Shown here: piece by piece, positions 40,439 to 48,076 of the stretch | Layout of the letters: each line of letters starts with the position of its first letter | Numbering within the stretch: the first letter of the stretch is position 1 | Source of the DNA: Gemmatimonadota bacterium | GTDB taxonomy: Bacteria; GCA-2686955 | NCBI GenBank assembly: GCA_002686955.1 | Contig: NYZA01000143.1 | Coordinates: 17,643 to 81,642 of the forward strand | Direction of reading: 5' to 3' | Length of the DNA stretch: 64,000 bases | Program-made: the position numbers and the translations under genes | Notes under the pieces: model-generated | Seen by the model: only the letters and a program-made list of their open reading frames with translations | What the model was told of the DNA's origin: nothing | The model's database searches: none

Positions 40439-41649
40439 GGGGCGTTCTCTTTTGATTGTTTCGGTGGTTTCTCGTGGTCGGTCCGCTCAAACGAGAGTGA
40501 GCGATGGATATCGATCATTTGGACTCCGCCAGCGTACTGGGTCGTGACGACATTGGCCAAGCCGGCGAGCTTCTTGGTAATCTCTCTGATGCGAAGGCTC
40601 TCGCGCTCGATGCTCTGAAGCTTGCGGATGATATCCGCATTTGCATCTGGGTGTTTGCGGAGAAGTAGATCGGCATTACCCATGATCGAGCAGAGCGGGT
40701 TGTTGATCTCATGGTTGATACTAACCGCGGCTTCCGTAACGGCCGCAAGCCGCTGAACCCGAACGAGCTCATCTTGCTTCTCTCGCAATGCGCGCATCGC
40801 GGCGGAGGTGGCCTTGTACTGCCGCAGCAACTCCTTGTTCGACAACCAGAGACGTGCCATCAGTTGCCGATTCTCGCTCTTGAGACGGTTTCTCACCCAA
40901 GCCTCTTCGAGAAAAGCCTCCAGCTTTCGGTGCTCCAACGGCTTGGTCAGATACTCGTCGGCGCCGATCTTCATCGCCTCGACCGCGACCTTCTCCGACC
41001 CGAACGCCGTCATCATGACGACGAGAGCGTCCGGATCGTCCCTTCTGATCGCCTTTAGAACCTCGAGTCCGTTGGGGGCCGGGATCTGTATGTCGAGCAA
41101 GACGACGTCGGGTCGAAACGATCGGAAAAGCTCGAGGGCGCTTGCACCGTCCGCGGCGTGAGAGACGGTGTACATTTCATGTCCAAGCCGAAGGCGAACC
41201 AGCTCGGCATTGTATTCGTTGTCCTCGACCAAGAGCAGTTTCCGCCTCTTCGATTCGTCCGAATCCACATCACCCGGGCGGAGAAGGGACCGGGCGACTC
41301 GCTCGAGCTCTCTGAGATCGACGGGCTTCGGCAGCGAGGCATCTACCGCGAGCTCCTCCTCACTCACGAGCGTGTCATCGATCAAGAGGGGAGAAACGAC
41401 CATGATCGGCACCCGCTGGTTTCGCCCCTTCTTGCGAGCCCTCTCGATCACCTCGAATCCGGACAGGCCATCGAGCATCAGGTCGAGAACGAGGAGGTCG
41501 AAGGGGTCGCTCATCAGCGCGGCCAGGCCCGCCTGACCGTCGACGAAGGGGATCACGTCGGCAGGGAGCCGCTTCAGAACCGCCGCCGTAGCCCCCACGG
41601 ACTCTCCATCTCCGTCGATCAGACAGATCCGGAATCTTCTACTCTCCAT
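40435..41649 (-). CDS. Two-receiver protein with HisKA domain and no ATPase domain
   Basis: A 404-residue signalling protein: receiver 1 at ~7-125 (LLVLDLMLDGLSG with phosphoacceptor Asp), receiver 2 at ~137-255 (DVVLLDIQIPAPNGLEVL, later DEYLTKPLEH), a coiled coil, then a HisKA dimerisation/phosphoacceptor domain with VSINHEINNPLCS as the H-box. The HATPase catalytic domain (N, G1, F, G2 boxes) that normally follows is absent; the protein ends ~80 residues after the H-box. So it cannot autophosphorylate alone and would pass phosphate between partners or be phosphorylated by another kinase. It is co-transcribed with the nucleotide-sugar dehydrogenase, an unusual link suggesting control of polysaccharide output. 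Confidence 0.75.
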   Translation of the reverse strand: MESRRFRICLIDGDGESVGATAAVLKRLPADVIPFVDGQAGLAALMSDPFDLLVLDLMLDGLSGFEVIERARKKGRNQRVPIMVVSPLLIDDTLVSEEELAVDASLPKPVDLRELERVARSLLRPGDVDSDESKRRKLLLVEDNEYNAELVRLRLGHEMYTVSHAADGASALELFRSFRPDVVLLDIQIPAPNGLEVLKAIRRDDPDALVVMMTAFGSEKVAVEAMKIGADEYLTKPLEHRKLEAFLEEAWVRNRLKSENRQLMARLWLSNKELLRQYKATSAAMRALREKQDELVRVQRLAAVTEAAVSINHEINNPLCSIMGNADLLLRKHPDANADIIRKLQSIERESLRIREITKKLAGLANVVTTQYAGGVQMIDIHRSLSFERTDHEKPPKQSKENAP

Positions 41650-41877
41650 CTGGACTCCGATCCCGTCGCACTCCTATTGCGAAAAGGGAAGCTGATTTCG
41701 GCCGATGTTTCAACCATGGCCGGCCACCCGCGCCGGGCTTCCGGTTCCGATCTCTACCACCCACAAGCGCTTCCTCTTGTCGATGGACCCAAGACTCCAG
41801 TTTAGCATGACCCGCGGAACCCGGCGCCGCGATCCCGGGCAAGTGTGGCGGCAGCCTGCAGTCGAGGGAAGCTGGGC
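41650..41877. promoter_or_regulatory. Divergent intergenic region (signalling/dehydrogenase unit vs FapA-like gene)
   Basis: 228 bases between two divergent units. The rightward gene has GAGGGAAG before ATG 41878. A GC-rich stretch with ACCCGCGCCGGG and GGAACCCGGCGCC could form stems. No clear sigma-54 or -35/-10 motif was found. Confidence 0.3.
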
Positions 41878-44700
41878 ATGAGCGACTCCAATCACGCGAA
41901 ACGAAAACCCGGCAGTCGGCAACCGACATTCAGGATCGCGATCGCCGACGATGATCGCACGGCCAAGCTCACGAGACGCGGCTGTCCCCACGGCCCGGCT
42001 CCTCGGGAGGAGGAACTGAGAGAAGCGGCTCTGAGCGCTGGAGTCAAGATCCCTCTCCCGAAGGGGATCAGCGAGAAAGTCTCGAAGCTCTGGGACAAGC
42101 TCCGCGGCGGAGGGGCGTCACTCGTGATCGCGCGGGCCCTCGCGCCGGTTCCCCCGACTCCCGGCACCTGGGAGCTACGCGATAATCCGCCCCTGCCCGT
42201 CCGCCGGGGCGAACCGTTGGCCCGCTGGTTGGAAGGTGAGGCCGGAAGAGACGGTGTATCGATACGCAGAAAACGAATTCGCGCGCCCGAGCTGAAAACA
42301 GGCGTGAGACCCTGTTCGGCCCGGATCCGAGTCATGGAGGGAAGTGCGGCGGCGGTCGCGAGGCTATTCGGCGTCCCCACTCTCGAAAAGGGATTCCTGG
42401 ATCTAGTGCCGTTGATCGCGCTCTCGCCCGACCGTCTAGAGGCCACGGCGACAATCCCCCCGATGCTTGCCTGCAAGGCCGAAGTCACGGGGAAGATGAT
42501 CATCACAGCGGTTCGTGCGTGCGGCGTTGTTCACGGAGTGGATGAGGAGGGAATCACCGCGGCTGTAAAGGTGGCGAGGGCGAGCCAGAAGCCGGTCGCC
42601 GCGGTCCCAATCGCCTCCGGAACCAAGCCCACCGCGGGCGAGGTCTCCCGTTACGACTTTTTCGCTGCGGAGGACGCCGCCCTCACGCCCGGCTCGATCA
42701 TCGCTTCTCGAAAGGTACGAGCAACCGGTCGAGACGGCCAAGATGTCACGGGCCGCAGGATTCGCTTCGATTCCGCGGAAAGACCGGAGCTCCGCGCAGG
42801 CGTTGGCGTGGAGCTCGACGAGGAGTGTGGTGAGCTCGTCGCGACCAGATACGGCCAGCTTCGCTTCTTGGGGGAGGAGATCGCGCTTCGGCCACTCATC
42901 AAGATCTCGGCGGACCGTCTCTCGGCCGCGATGGAGGCTTTTGCGACTGTCGCGGTGATCCGACGCAACGACAGGGGTGCAATTGAGAGCGACGAAATCG
43001 AAACCTCGGAGGAGATCCTGATCCAGGCTCTCCTTCACGATGGAATCTCGGAAGCGCGGATCCTGCCCGAGGAGGTGGGCGCTCTGGCCCGAGACTGTCG
43101 CGAATTGGGCCCGGACGCCGAGCGCGGCGCCCGCCGACTCGTCGCCAGAGGAATCCCCGCGCGCAAGGGCGAAGACGCCACAATCGATTTCGAATTCATG
43201 ATCGATGGGGACGACCCGATCCGCACCTTCGGCGATCCTGGGGCTCATTTGGGCGATCGGTGGATCGATGTTGGCCAGATACTCGCCACCAAAACCGCAC
43301 GGGAAGAGGGAGATGATGGAGTGGGAGTCGACGGCGAAGCGATCGAGGCGGAGTCGGGGCGCGATCTGATGATCGAGGCGGGGGAAGGCGTCGAGGTCGA
43401 TCGATCCGGGCTCGTGTTCGTCTCGCATGGCCCAGAGACAACTCTGCCTGCCCTGTGTGGAAGCACCCTCACCTGTGAGAGCATGGTGGGGGTCTCGGAG
43501 GATCTCCTGCTGGCGCATTTCCCGAGAGACGGTGCGCGGAAAGGACTGACGATCCCGGACCGTGCGGGAATCGTGGCGGCGCTCCGGCGGGCAGGTGTCG
43601 AGCACGGTATCGTCGACGCAGAGGTGGACTCTCTGGCCGAGAAGGCGGGAAAGACCTGGACTCCGGGAACGCCTCGGATCGAGCTCGCGGTCGGAACCCA
43701 CCCGGCTCACGGCGAGCCCGCTCGCTTCGTCTGCCACATCGATACACAGAACAAGTTCGTAGGCGCGGAGGGGGACGAACGGGTGGACTTCAGAGAGATG
43801 ATCCACTCTCGCGCGGTCGAAGAGGGCCACCACCTGGCCTCGCGCGTGCCACCCACCAAGGGCGCAGCACCGGGCAAGAGCGTGCTCGGCACGGAACTGG
43901 CCTGTAGGGATGGCTTCGACCGTACTCCGCGCCCCGGACGGGGCGTCAGGCTCTCGGAAGACGGCCGCGAGTACTACGCGACACGCGAAGGCGTCTACAA
44001 TCAGCGGAAGAACTCGATCGAGGTCTTGGAGAACTACGTCGTCGATGGCGATGTCGATTTCTCCGTGGGCCATGTAGACACCAAATGCATGGTCACCGTC
44101 GAAGGAACGGTCGCCGCGGGTTTCGATGTCCGCGCCGATGGCCCGGTCTTCGTGGGTCGCTCAGTCGAAGACGCTGTCATTCGAACGACCGCGTCGGTCT
44201 ATGTCGGAGAAGGCATCTACTTTGCCAGCCGAGCCGAGGTGTACGCGGGGGAAGAGGTCGATGTGGCCGTCGTCGATCGGGCTTTGATCGTTGCTGAAGG
44301 GGACGTAATGGTGCGCCGAGAAGCGATCAACGCAGACATCCGAACGCTTGGAACCCTACGCTTCGGTCGGGTGAAGAGCAGAGCTGTGGGTGGAGCATTG
44401 AGAGCCGCGAAGAGGATCGAGGCAGAGACGATCGGCAGTGAGTTGGGCACCACGACTCTCGTGGAGGTCGGTGCCACCGTGGGCCTCAGCGACGATGCCC
44501 CCCCCGAGCCACCGGAAACGGGCTGGGCCAATCTAATCCCCCGAAACGGAGGGTACGGGGCCACGGTTCGCGTGAGAGGAAAAGTGCATCCAGGCACGAT
44601 CATCAGAATTCTCGCTTGGTCTCGAGAGTTGCACGAGACGATGGCGGGCGTAGAGTTCTACCTCGATCCGGACTGGACTATCCGAACCAGGAACCTGTAA
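41878..44700 (+). CDS. FapA-family (DUF342) protein
   Basis: A 940-residue protein whose C-terminal ~250 residues match the FapA/DUF342 beta-helix-like domain: EGVYNQRKNSIEVLENYVVD, GDVDFSVGHVDTKCMVTVEG, GPVFVGRSVEDAVIRT, VYVGEGIYFASRAEVYAGEE, and EGDVMVRREAINADIRTLG. FapA proteins are involved in flagellar placement or polar localisation in Vibrio and relatives, and other DUF342 proteins are of unknown function. The middle also shows repeated DUF342-like pieces (TLEKGFLDLVPLIALSPDRL; GIVAALRRAGVEHGIVD and VRACGVVHGVDEEGI both look like the helical repeat before the sheet domain), suggesting internal duplication. Start ATG 41878 by position of GAGGGA. The degenerate GGDEF gene follows on the same strand. 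Confidence 0.65.
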   Translation: MSDSNHAKRKPGSRQPTFRIAIADDDRTAKLTRRGCPHGPAPREEELREAALSAGVKIPLPKGISEKVSKLWDKLRGGGASLVIARALAPVPPTPGTWELRDNPPLPVRRGEPLARWLEGEAGRDGVSIRRKRIRAPELKTGVRPCSARIRVMEGSAAAVARLFGVPTLEKGFLDLVPLIALSPDRLEATATIPPMLACKAEVTGKMIITAVRACGVVHGVDEEGITAAVKVARASQKPVAAVPIASGTKPTAGEVSRYDFFAAEDAALTPGSIIASRKVRATGRDGQDVTGRRIRFDSAERPELRAGVGVELDEECGELVATRYGQLRFLGEEIALRPLIKISADRLSAAMEAFATVAVIRRNDRGAIESDEIETSEEILIQALLHDGISEARILPEEVGALARDCRELGPDAERGARRLVARGIPARKGEDATIDFEFMIDGDDPIRTFGDPGAHLGDRWIDVGQILATKTAREEGDDGVGVDGEAIEAESGRDLMIEAGEGVEVDRSGLVFVSHGPETTLPALCGSTLTCESMVGVSEDLLLAHFPRDGARKGLTIPDRAGIVAALRRAGVEHGIVDAEVDSLAEKAGKTWTPGTPRIELAVGTHPAHGEPARFVCHIDTQNKFVGAEGDERVDFREMIHSRAVEEGHHLASRVPPTKGAAPGKSVLGTELACRDGFDRTPRPGRGVRLSEDGREYYATREGVYNQRKNSIEVLENYVVDGDVDFSVGHVDTKCMVTVEGTVAAGFDVRADGPVFVGRSVEDAVIRTTASVYVGEGIYFASRAEVYAGEEVDVAVVDRALIVAEGDVMVRREAINADIRTLGTLRFGRVKSRAVGGALRAAKRIEAETIGSELGTTTLVEVGATVGLSDDAPPEPPETGWANLIPRNGGYGATVRVRGKVHPGTIIRILAWSRELHETMAGVEFYLDPDWTIRTRNL

Positions 44701-44806
44701 TGCGACGCTCGGCGCTCAAGCTGATTCGAAATCCGTCGATCGGATGGAAGGAATCCCGTCCGCCCGAAGCCGAGCAACGCGGCGGAAAGACGAAAGGAAC
44801 GGGGAC

Positions 44807-45544
44807 ATGACAGATTCGATCGCCCTGACAGTGGGCGCGGAGCGTACCGAGCGTTGGGCCCAGGCGCTGATCCTGGCCGGTTTCAACATCGTGAGCGGCG
44901 AGCAGACCGGAGAGGCCAATCTAGCGATCGTCGACGGAACCGTCGGGTCGGGACCAGCCGATGTTCCAACCCTGCGAATCCCCGCTGGCGAGGATCCGCC
45001 ACCGGAGCGAGTGATCGCGCTGGTTGCGGGAAAGCTCGAGGAGATCCGCCGAGAGTGGTTCGCGGCGGGAGTCGATCCTGTCACCGGGATGCCGGGGCGT
45101 GAGAGTCTATTTGCCCGCGTGGAGAACGAGGTGGAGCTCTCCGCGCGCATCATGAAGCCATTCGCTGCCGCGATCCTGGATCCGGACGGCATCGATTCGC
45201 TTGCCGCTGGCCTGGGCCAAGAGGCCGCGAATCGAGCACTGTCCGAGTTCGCCCAATTCGTTCGACAACGCCTGCGTCGCGTCGACGGTCTGGGTCGCTG
45301 GGGAAGCGAGGAGATCGCGCTCATCATGCCCGCCACCTACCCAACACAGGCGATGACCGTTATCGCCCGACTCCAGGACCATCTCGCTGGAAGCGATCTT
45401 GCCCCGGGACGAATCCGTTCCTTCACCGCCGCCGTTGCGGCCTATCCGATCGACGCGGATTCAGCCGGCCGTCTCATGGAGCTGGCGGAACAACGACTGG
45501 CCGATGCCCGCCGCAAGGGCGATGGCCGAATCGTGATGGTGTAG
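44807..45544 (+). CDS. Degenerate GGDEF-domain protein
   Basis: A 245-residue protein. N-terminal ~75 residues resemble a receiver-like fold without a clear phosphoacceptor. The rest is a diguanylate-cyclase (GGDEF) fold: DPVTGMPGRESLFARVE at the entry (usually DxLTGLxNR), FAAAILDPDGIDSLAA, and RVDGLGRWGSEEIALIMP, where the signature GG[D/E]EF has become GSEEI. The second glycine and the terminal Phe are changed, so GTP cyclisation is doubtful; it may bind GTP or c-di-GMP as a sensor. A good ribosome site (GGAACGGGG) precedes the ATG. It lies 106 bases after the FapA-like gene and is probably transcribed with it. Confidence 0.7.
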   Translation: MTDSIALTVGAERTERWAQALILAGFNIVSGEQTGEANLAIVDGTVGSGPADVPTLRIPAGEDPPPERVIALVAGKLEEIRREWFAAGVDPVTGMPGRESLFARVENEVELSARIMKPFAAAILDPDGIDSLAAGLGQEAANRALSEFAQFVRQRLRRVDGLGRWGSEEIALIMPATYPTQAMTVIARLQDHLAGSDLAPGRIRSFTAAVAAYPIDADSAGRLMELAEQRLADARRKGDGRIVMV

Positions 45545-45648
45545 ATCGCCCGGCGGAGGCTCGTCGCTGCACCGATGGGTCCGAGGCGGTGTACGCCGGC
45601 GCACATGTCGGGCGATTCGTTTCGCGCTACGCCGCGATCTCGATCGGT

Positions 45649-45707
45649 CAACTAGTTGGTACGTAGCGCCAAATATCGATACACGCCTCTTTGGCACGTC
45701 TCTTGAG
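45649..45707 (+). promoter_or_regulatory. Possible regulatory region: palindrome plus near-consensus sigma-54 site
   Basis: CAACTAGTTG at 45649-45658 is a perfect 10-base palindrome. Further on, TTGGCACGTCTCTTGAG at 45691-45707 matches the sigma-54 -24 box fully but has GA where the invariant GC of the -12 box should be. It lies ~55 bases before the lipoprotein ATG at 45760. Suggestive only. Confidence 0.3.
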
Positions 45708-45759
45708 AGATAGGCGGTCCGGAGCTCGTTACTCTTCACCGCTTTCAGGAGAACCCTCA

Positions 45760-46746
45760 ATGAGACGCACGCTCACCGTTCTGACAACGCTTTCCGCCGC
45801 CACCTGGGCGATCACCGGTTGCGCGGACACTCCCCTCGGCAGCCTCGGATCCGACGATGCCAATCTGGAAAGCTCGATGGATTCCAGCTATGGCGATTTC
45901 ACCGACACGCACCAAGAATCGATGGAAGGCGCGGTCTACGCCGGAGACGACCGCGACGGCGACGGCGCCCTCGATCTCGCGCCCTTGGAAGGAAATGCAT
46001 CGCTCCCGGTGGCCTGGGGGCGCAGGCCCAGTGGACCGATGCGACGCGTCGTCGAGACCTTCTATCCCGATCCCCGTCACGCCGAGAGCACGATTCGGCG
46101 CACGATGCACGGTCGGCTCTATGTGGACCGAAGCGACGACGGGATTCGAAACCCCGGCGTGAAGGGATTCGCCGATGATTGGAAACGATCGACTCGCTTC
46201 GTTCGCCTGGATGATGATGAGTGGCGCATGACGTCGATCACACCAGCCCAGATCCGTCTCGCGAATCGAGACGCCCAGACCGTGTTCATCGAGAACGTCA
46301 CGATCTGGGTCGATGGCGCAGAGGCCGTGTCGATCGATGATCCGAACGCCTTCCTCGAGTTCCCGGCCGATCTCCCCGTCGCGGCGCCAGGCCAGATACT
46401 TCGCGTCGAGGCCGCCGTGGGGAACACCGACCAAGAGTGGACACCATCCCAGTGGGTCTACTTGCACACTCAGGGGCGCCGGATCCGAGATTGGGACGAC
46501 GACGGCGCACCGCAAGATCGACCGCTTTGCCACCGCTTCCGCATGTCGGACAACGGCGAACGGGGCGACCGGGTGCCGGGTGACGGGATCTACACCATCG
46601 AGATGGAGTTGAAAGGAGATCGCCCATTGGCCCGCGCCGTGATCGATGTCATCGCGTCCGAGACACTGATGTCGGAATTCGGTGACGACTACAACAGCAC
46701 GGCCTGGGGCATCCCCTTCCTGGTTCGCCCTCCCGAGGGCGAGTAG
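45760..46746 (+). CDS. Hypothetical secreted lipoprotein
   Basis: A 328-residue protein I do not recognise. It has a signal peptide ending in a lipobox (WAITGC). The N-terminal part is acidic and Asp/Ser-rich (GDDRDGDGALDLAPLEG, a calcium-loop-like DRDGDG run), followed by a beta-rich region with DPRHAESTIRRTMHGRL and DRVPGDGIYTIEMEL, resembling choice-of-anchor or calcium-binding surface domains. AGGAG lies eight bases before the ATG. A terminator follows at 46810. A near-sigma-54 site lies upstream, so it may share control with the flagellin-like gene. Confidence 0.6.
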   Translation: MRRTLTVLTTLSAATWAITGCADTPLGSLGSDDANLESSMDSSYGDFTDTHQESMEGAVYAGDDRDGDGALDLAPLEGNASLPVAWGRRPSGPMRRVVETFYPDPRHAESTIRRTMHGRLYVDRSDDGIRNPGVKGFADDWKRSTRFVRLDDDEWRMTSITPAQIRLANRDAQTVFIENVTIWVDGAEAVSIDDPNAFLEFPADLPVAAPGQILRVEAAVGNTDQEWTPSQWVYLHTQGRRIRDWDDDGAPQDRPLCHRFRMSDNGERGDRVPGDGIYTIEMELKGDRPLARAVIDVIASETLMSEFGDDYNSTAWGIPFLVRPPEGE

Positions 46747-46809
46747 GGATCTTCGTGCCCGCTCCGACGTACTAGGGACGACGCAAGAGTTGCGTCAAAC
46801 CCCAGCAGC

Positions 46810-46842
46810 AGGGGCCGCCGAATGGCGGCCCCTCTCATTTTG
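46810..46842 (+). terminator. Rho-independent terminator after the lipoprotein gene
   Basis: A perfect 10-base-pair stem, AGGGGCCGCC paired with GGCGGCCCCT, closes a GAAT tetraloop and is followed by CTCATTTTG. It sits 64 bases after the lipoprotein stop and before the NUDIX gene. Confidence 0.8.
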
Positions 46843-46886
46843 TCGCTGTGCTGGCACCGTCATACCTGGGCCGCTACCATGTCCGG

Positions 46887-47381
46887 ATGTCATCCGAGAG
46901 CGCCTTCTGCCCGAGCTGTGACGGTCAGATTCCACCGTGGCGTGTCACCGCGGACGCGATCGTGGAATTGAGAGACAAGCACGGCTCCAATCTAGGAATC
47001 GTGCTGATCGAGAGACTCAACCCTCCACCGGGCTGGGCGATTCCGGGAGGGTTCCTCGACCCTGGAGAGGATCTGGAAGACTGCGCAAGACGGGAGGCTC
47101 TGGAGGAGACCGGATTGAGCGTAGAGCTCAGTGGCCTGCTCGGAGTCTACTCCGCACCGGGAAGGGATCCTCGCGGGCTCACGGTGACCGCGGTCTATGT
47201 TGCAACCGCGACTGGTGAACCGGTGGCGATGGACGATGCAAAATCGGTGATGATCGTCGACCCGGCGAAGCCGCCGACTCCGATGGCCTTCGACCACGAT
47301 CTCATTCTCGAACACTACAGATCGTGGAAGCGTGGGCAGCGGGATCTCGGCGATTTGGTAGGAGCCAAGTCGGCACCGTGA
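46887..47381 (+). CDS. NUDIX hydrolase
   Basis: A 164-residue pyrophosphohydrolase. The NUDIX box is complete: GGFLDPGEDLEDCARREALE continuing EETGLSV (G-x5-E-x7-R-E-x2-E-E-x-G). A two-Cys FCPSCDG sits at the N-terminus; a second pair for a zinc ribbon is missing. PWRVTADAIVEL leads the domain. The substrate is unknown (nucleotide sugars, ADP-ribose or oxidised nucleotides are typical). Its stop overlaps the GTG of the TPR membrane protein gene, so the two are translated together. ATG 46887 is chosen from its position; no strong ribosome site is seen. Confidence 0.9.
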   Translation: MSSESAFCPSCDGQIPPWRVTADAIVELRDKHGSNLGIVLIERLNPPPGWAIPGGFLDPGEDLEDCARREALEETGLSVELSGLLGVYSAPGRDPRGLTVTAVYVATATGEPVAMDDAKSVMIVDPAKPPTPMAFDHDLILEHYRSWKRGQRDLGDLVGAKSAP

Positions 47382-48076
47382 GCTCGTGGCTTTGGATCGC
47401 GGCGATCTACCTTGGACTCCGTTACTTTGGGTTTTTCGGGCTCGGTGTGCTCCTGGCGGTGGTTCTGCTCGGGCAATGGACCGCCCGTCTCGTGGCGCTG
47501 GCGGCTCAGCGGTCCCGATTCCTGGCGCAACGGAGAGCGGAGCTCGCCAATCCCGCGGACTATGGGGCTCGCCACCAGCTCGGAACGATCTATCTGCGGG
47601 CACGACGCTATGCGAAGGCCGCTCACTATCTCGAGGACGCCCTCGAGCTCATGCGAAAGAGCCCGCACGCGGAACCCGATCCGCAGTTGATCATGGACTG
47701 TGCGCGCGTTCGCTTCGCCCGGAGGGATTTCGCCGGCACGGCGATCTTGGCGGATGAGGTTGCACAGCGGCATGCGGCGCATCGAGTGGGTGACGCCAAT
47801 CTCCTCGCCGGGCGCGCCCATGCCGCCACCGGCGCGTCCAACGAGGCTCTCGTCCATTTCGAGCAAGCGGCTGAACGAGCCCCTTCCTCGGCGGAAGCCG
47901 CCTTCCGGTGGGCGCGCGCACTTGCCGCGCGAGGAGAGGGAAGAAGGGCGTCGGCCGTGCTGCGTGGTTTTCAGACCGCTTCCGCCGGCGCGCCGGCATT
48001 CGTACGCCGCCGCGACCGCTGGTGGCGCCTCGCGATCGTCCTCTTTCCGGCGCTTCGTTTCTTGCCCCTCCGCTGA
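47378..48076 (+). CDS. TPR-containing membrane protein
   Basis: A 232-residue protein with an N-terminal hydrophobic region of one or two helices (SSWLWIAAIYLGLRYFGFFG, then VLLAVVLLG) followed by TPR-type helices: GARHQLGTIYLRARRYAKAA, PQLIMDCARVRFARRDFAGT and LLAGRAHAATGASNEALVHF. It resembles small inner-membrane TPR anchors that hold complexes or act in envelope biogenesis. The GTG start overlaps the NUDIX stop by four bases. The last 106 bases overlap the convergent uvrA, a long overlap which may limit both C-termini from drifting. Confidence 0.7.
   Translation: MSSWLWIAAIYLGLRYFGFFGLGVLLAVVLLGQWTARLVALAAQRSRFLAQRRAELANPADYGARHQLGTIYLRARRYAKAAHYLEDALELMRKSPHAEPDPQLIMDCARVRFARRDFAGTAILADEVAQRHAAHRVGDANLLAGRAHAATGASNEALVHFEQAAERAPSSAEAAFRWARALAARGEGRRASAVLRGFQTASAGAPAFVRRRDRWWRLAIVLFPALRFLPLR

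Noticed and set aside
44700-44810. A 36-codon open frame between the FapA-like and GGDEF genes
   Set aside because: No ribosome site or recognisable features; only an overlap of TAATG.
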